A program made the translations under genes and the position numbers. Below the pieces are notes generated by a model, which ran no database searches, had not been told where the DNA came from, and saw nothing but the letters and a program-made list of their open reading frames with translations. A DNA stretch of 64,000 bases from Chionis minor. Its lineage: Eukaryota; Chordata; Aves; Charadriiformes; Chionididae. Each line of letters begins with the position of its first letter. Positions within the stretch are counted from its first letter, which is position 1. This document shows, piece after piece, positions 63,801-64,000 of this stretch. The stretch spans positions 254,985-318,984 of the forward strand of contig VZSF01001148.1 in the NCBI GenBank assembly GCA_013398295.1. Direction: 5' to 3'.

Positions 63801-64000
63801 TGCACTACTAACTTGTCTTTGTTAGGAAATCATACTGCCTAAAAAAATAATAGTTTCTTCATGGCTCTTTGCGACCTACAGCCAAAACCTATTTTTCTCC
63901 TTGCTGATTTACTTTGAGGGGAAAAAGAGAGGTGCATCAATTACTGCAATCCCGCCTTGGCCAGGGAATGTAGCTAAGCAAATTCTTATCTAGTATTCCC
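57847..64000. other. intergenic, no gene recognised
   Basis: A GC-rich block at about 57,850-58,300 abuts the CR1 and is unidentified. A (CATA)-type AT repeat lies at about 58,865-58,920. The rest is AT-rich with only short chance open frames. In human the next gene in this direction is PTPN2, pointing away; its first exon was not found here. Confidence 0.5.

Overview
The window is vertebrate nuclear DNA, almost certainly from a bird and probably a neoavian species. The evidence is intron-rich genes with GT-AG splice sites, two CpG-island promoters, CR1 LINE fragments with the avian 3' end, and solo LTRs of the avian type that begins TGTCCTGGTTT. Nothing bacterial, phage or CRISPR-like is present. 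Identifications are by reading translated exons against remembered human family members; no search was run.

Two protein genes lie head to tail on the minus strand. CEP192 (centrosome scaffold) occupies about 1-33,250. Its 20 coding exons in the window (32,502 down to 1,348) join in frame into 1,550 codons, the N-terminal three fifths of the protein; the rest lies beyond the left edge. A non-coding first exon is inferred in a CpG island at about 32.9-33.7 kb. SEH1L (nucleoporin and GATOR2 beta-propeller) runs from about 49.9 kb down to a poly(A) signal at 37,083-37,088. Its exons 2 to 9 give 382 codons plus stop, ending in the long-isoform tail. Exon 1, expected to encode about 37 residues, is not visible; a 23-N gap sits in its CpG island at 49,788-49,810. 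The order and orientation match human chromosome 18p11 (SEH1L then CEP192, same strand).

Between the genes, about 33.7-37.0 kb is intergenic. It holds an unexplained CpG-rich, coding-like minus-strand frame at 36,618-36,812. Right of the SEH1L promoter, 50-64 kb shows no recognisable gene. It holds a solo LTR (51,443-51,956), a CR1 3' end (57,367-57,846) and AT-rich DNA, presumably the spacer toward PTPN2, whose first exon I could not find.

Mobile elements are modest: LTRs at 184-858 (solo, perfect 5-bp target duplication), 7,824-8,190 (truncated) and 51,443-51,956, and CR1 at 14,160-15,315 (inside a CEP192 intron) and 57,367-57,846. The two genes meet functionally in mitosis: CEP192 recruits and activates PLK4, Aurora A and PLK1 at centrosomes, while SEH1L acts in nuclear pores, at kinetochores and in mTORC1 control. 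I see no new biological system. The most checkable observations are the missing SEH1L exon, the cell-cycle promoter elements and uORF of CEP192, and two unidentified open frames.
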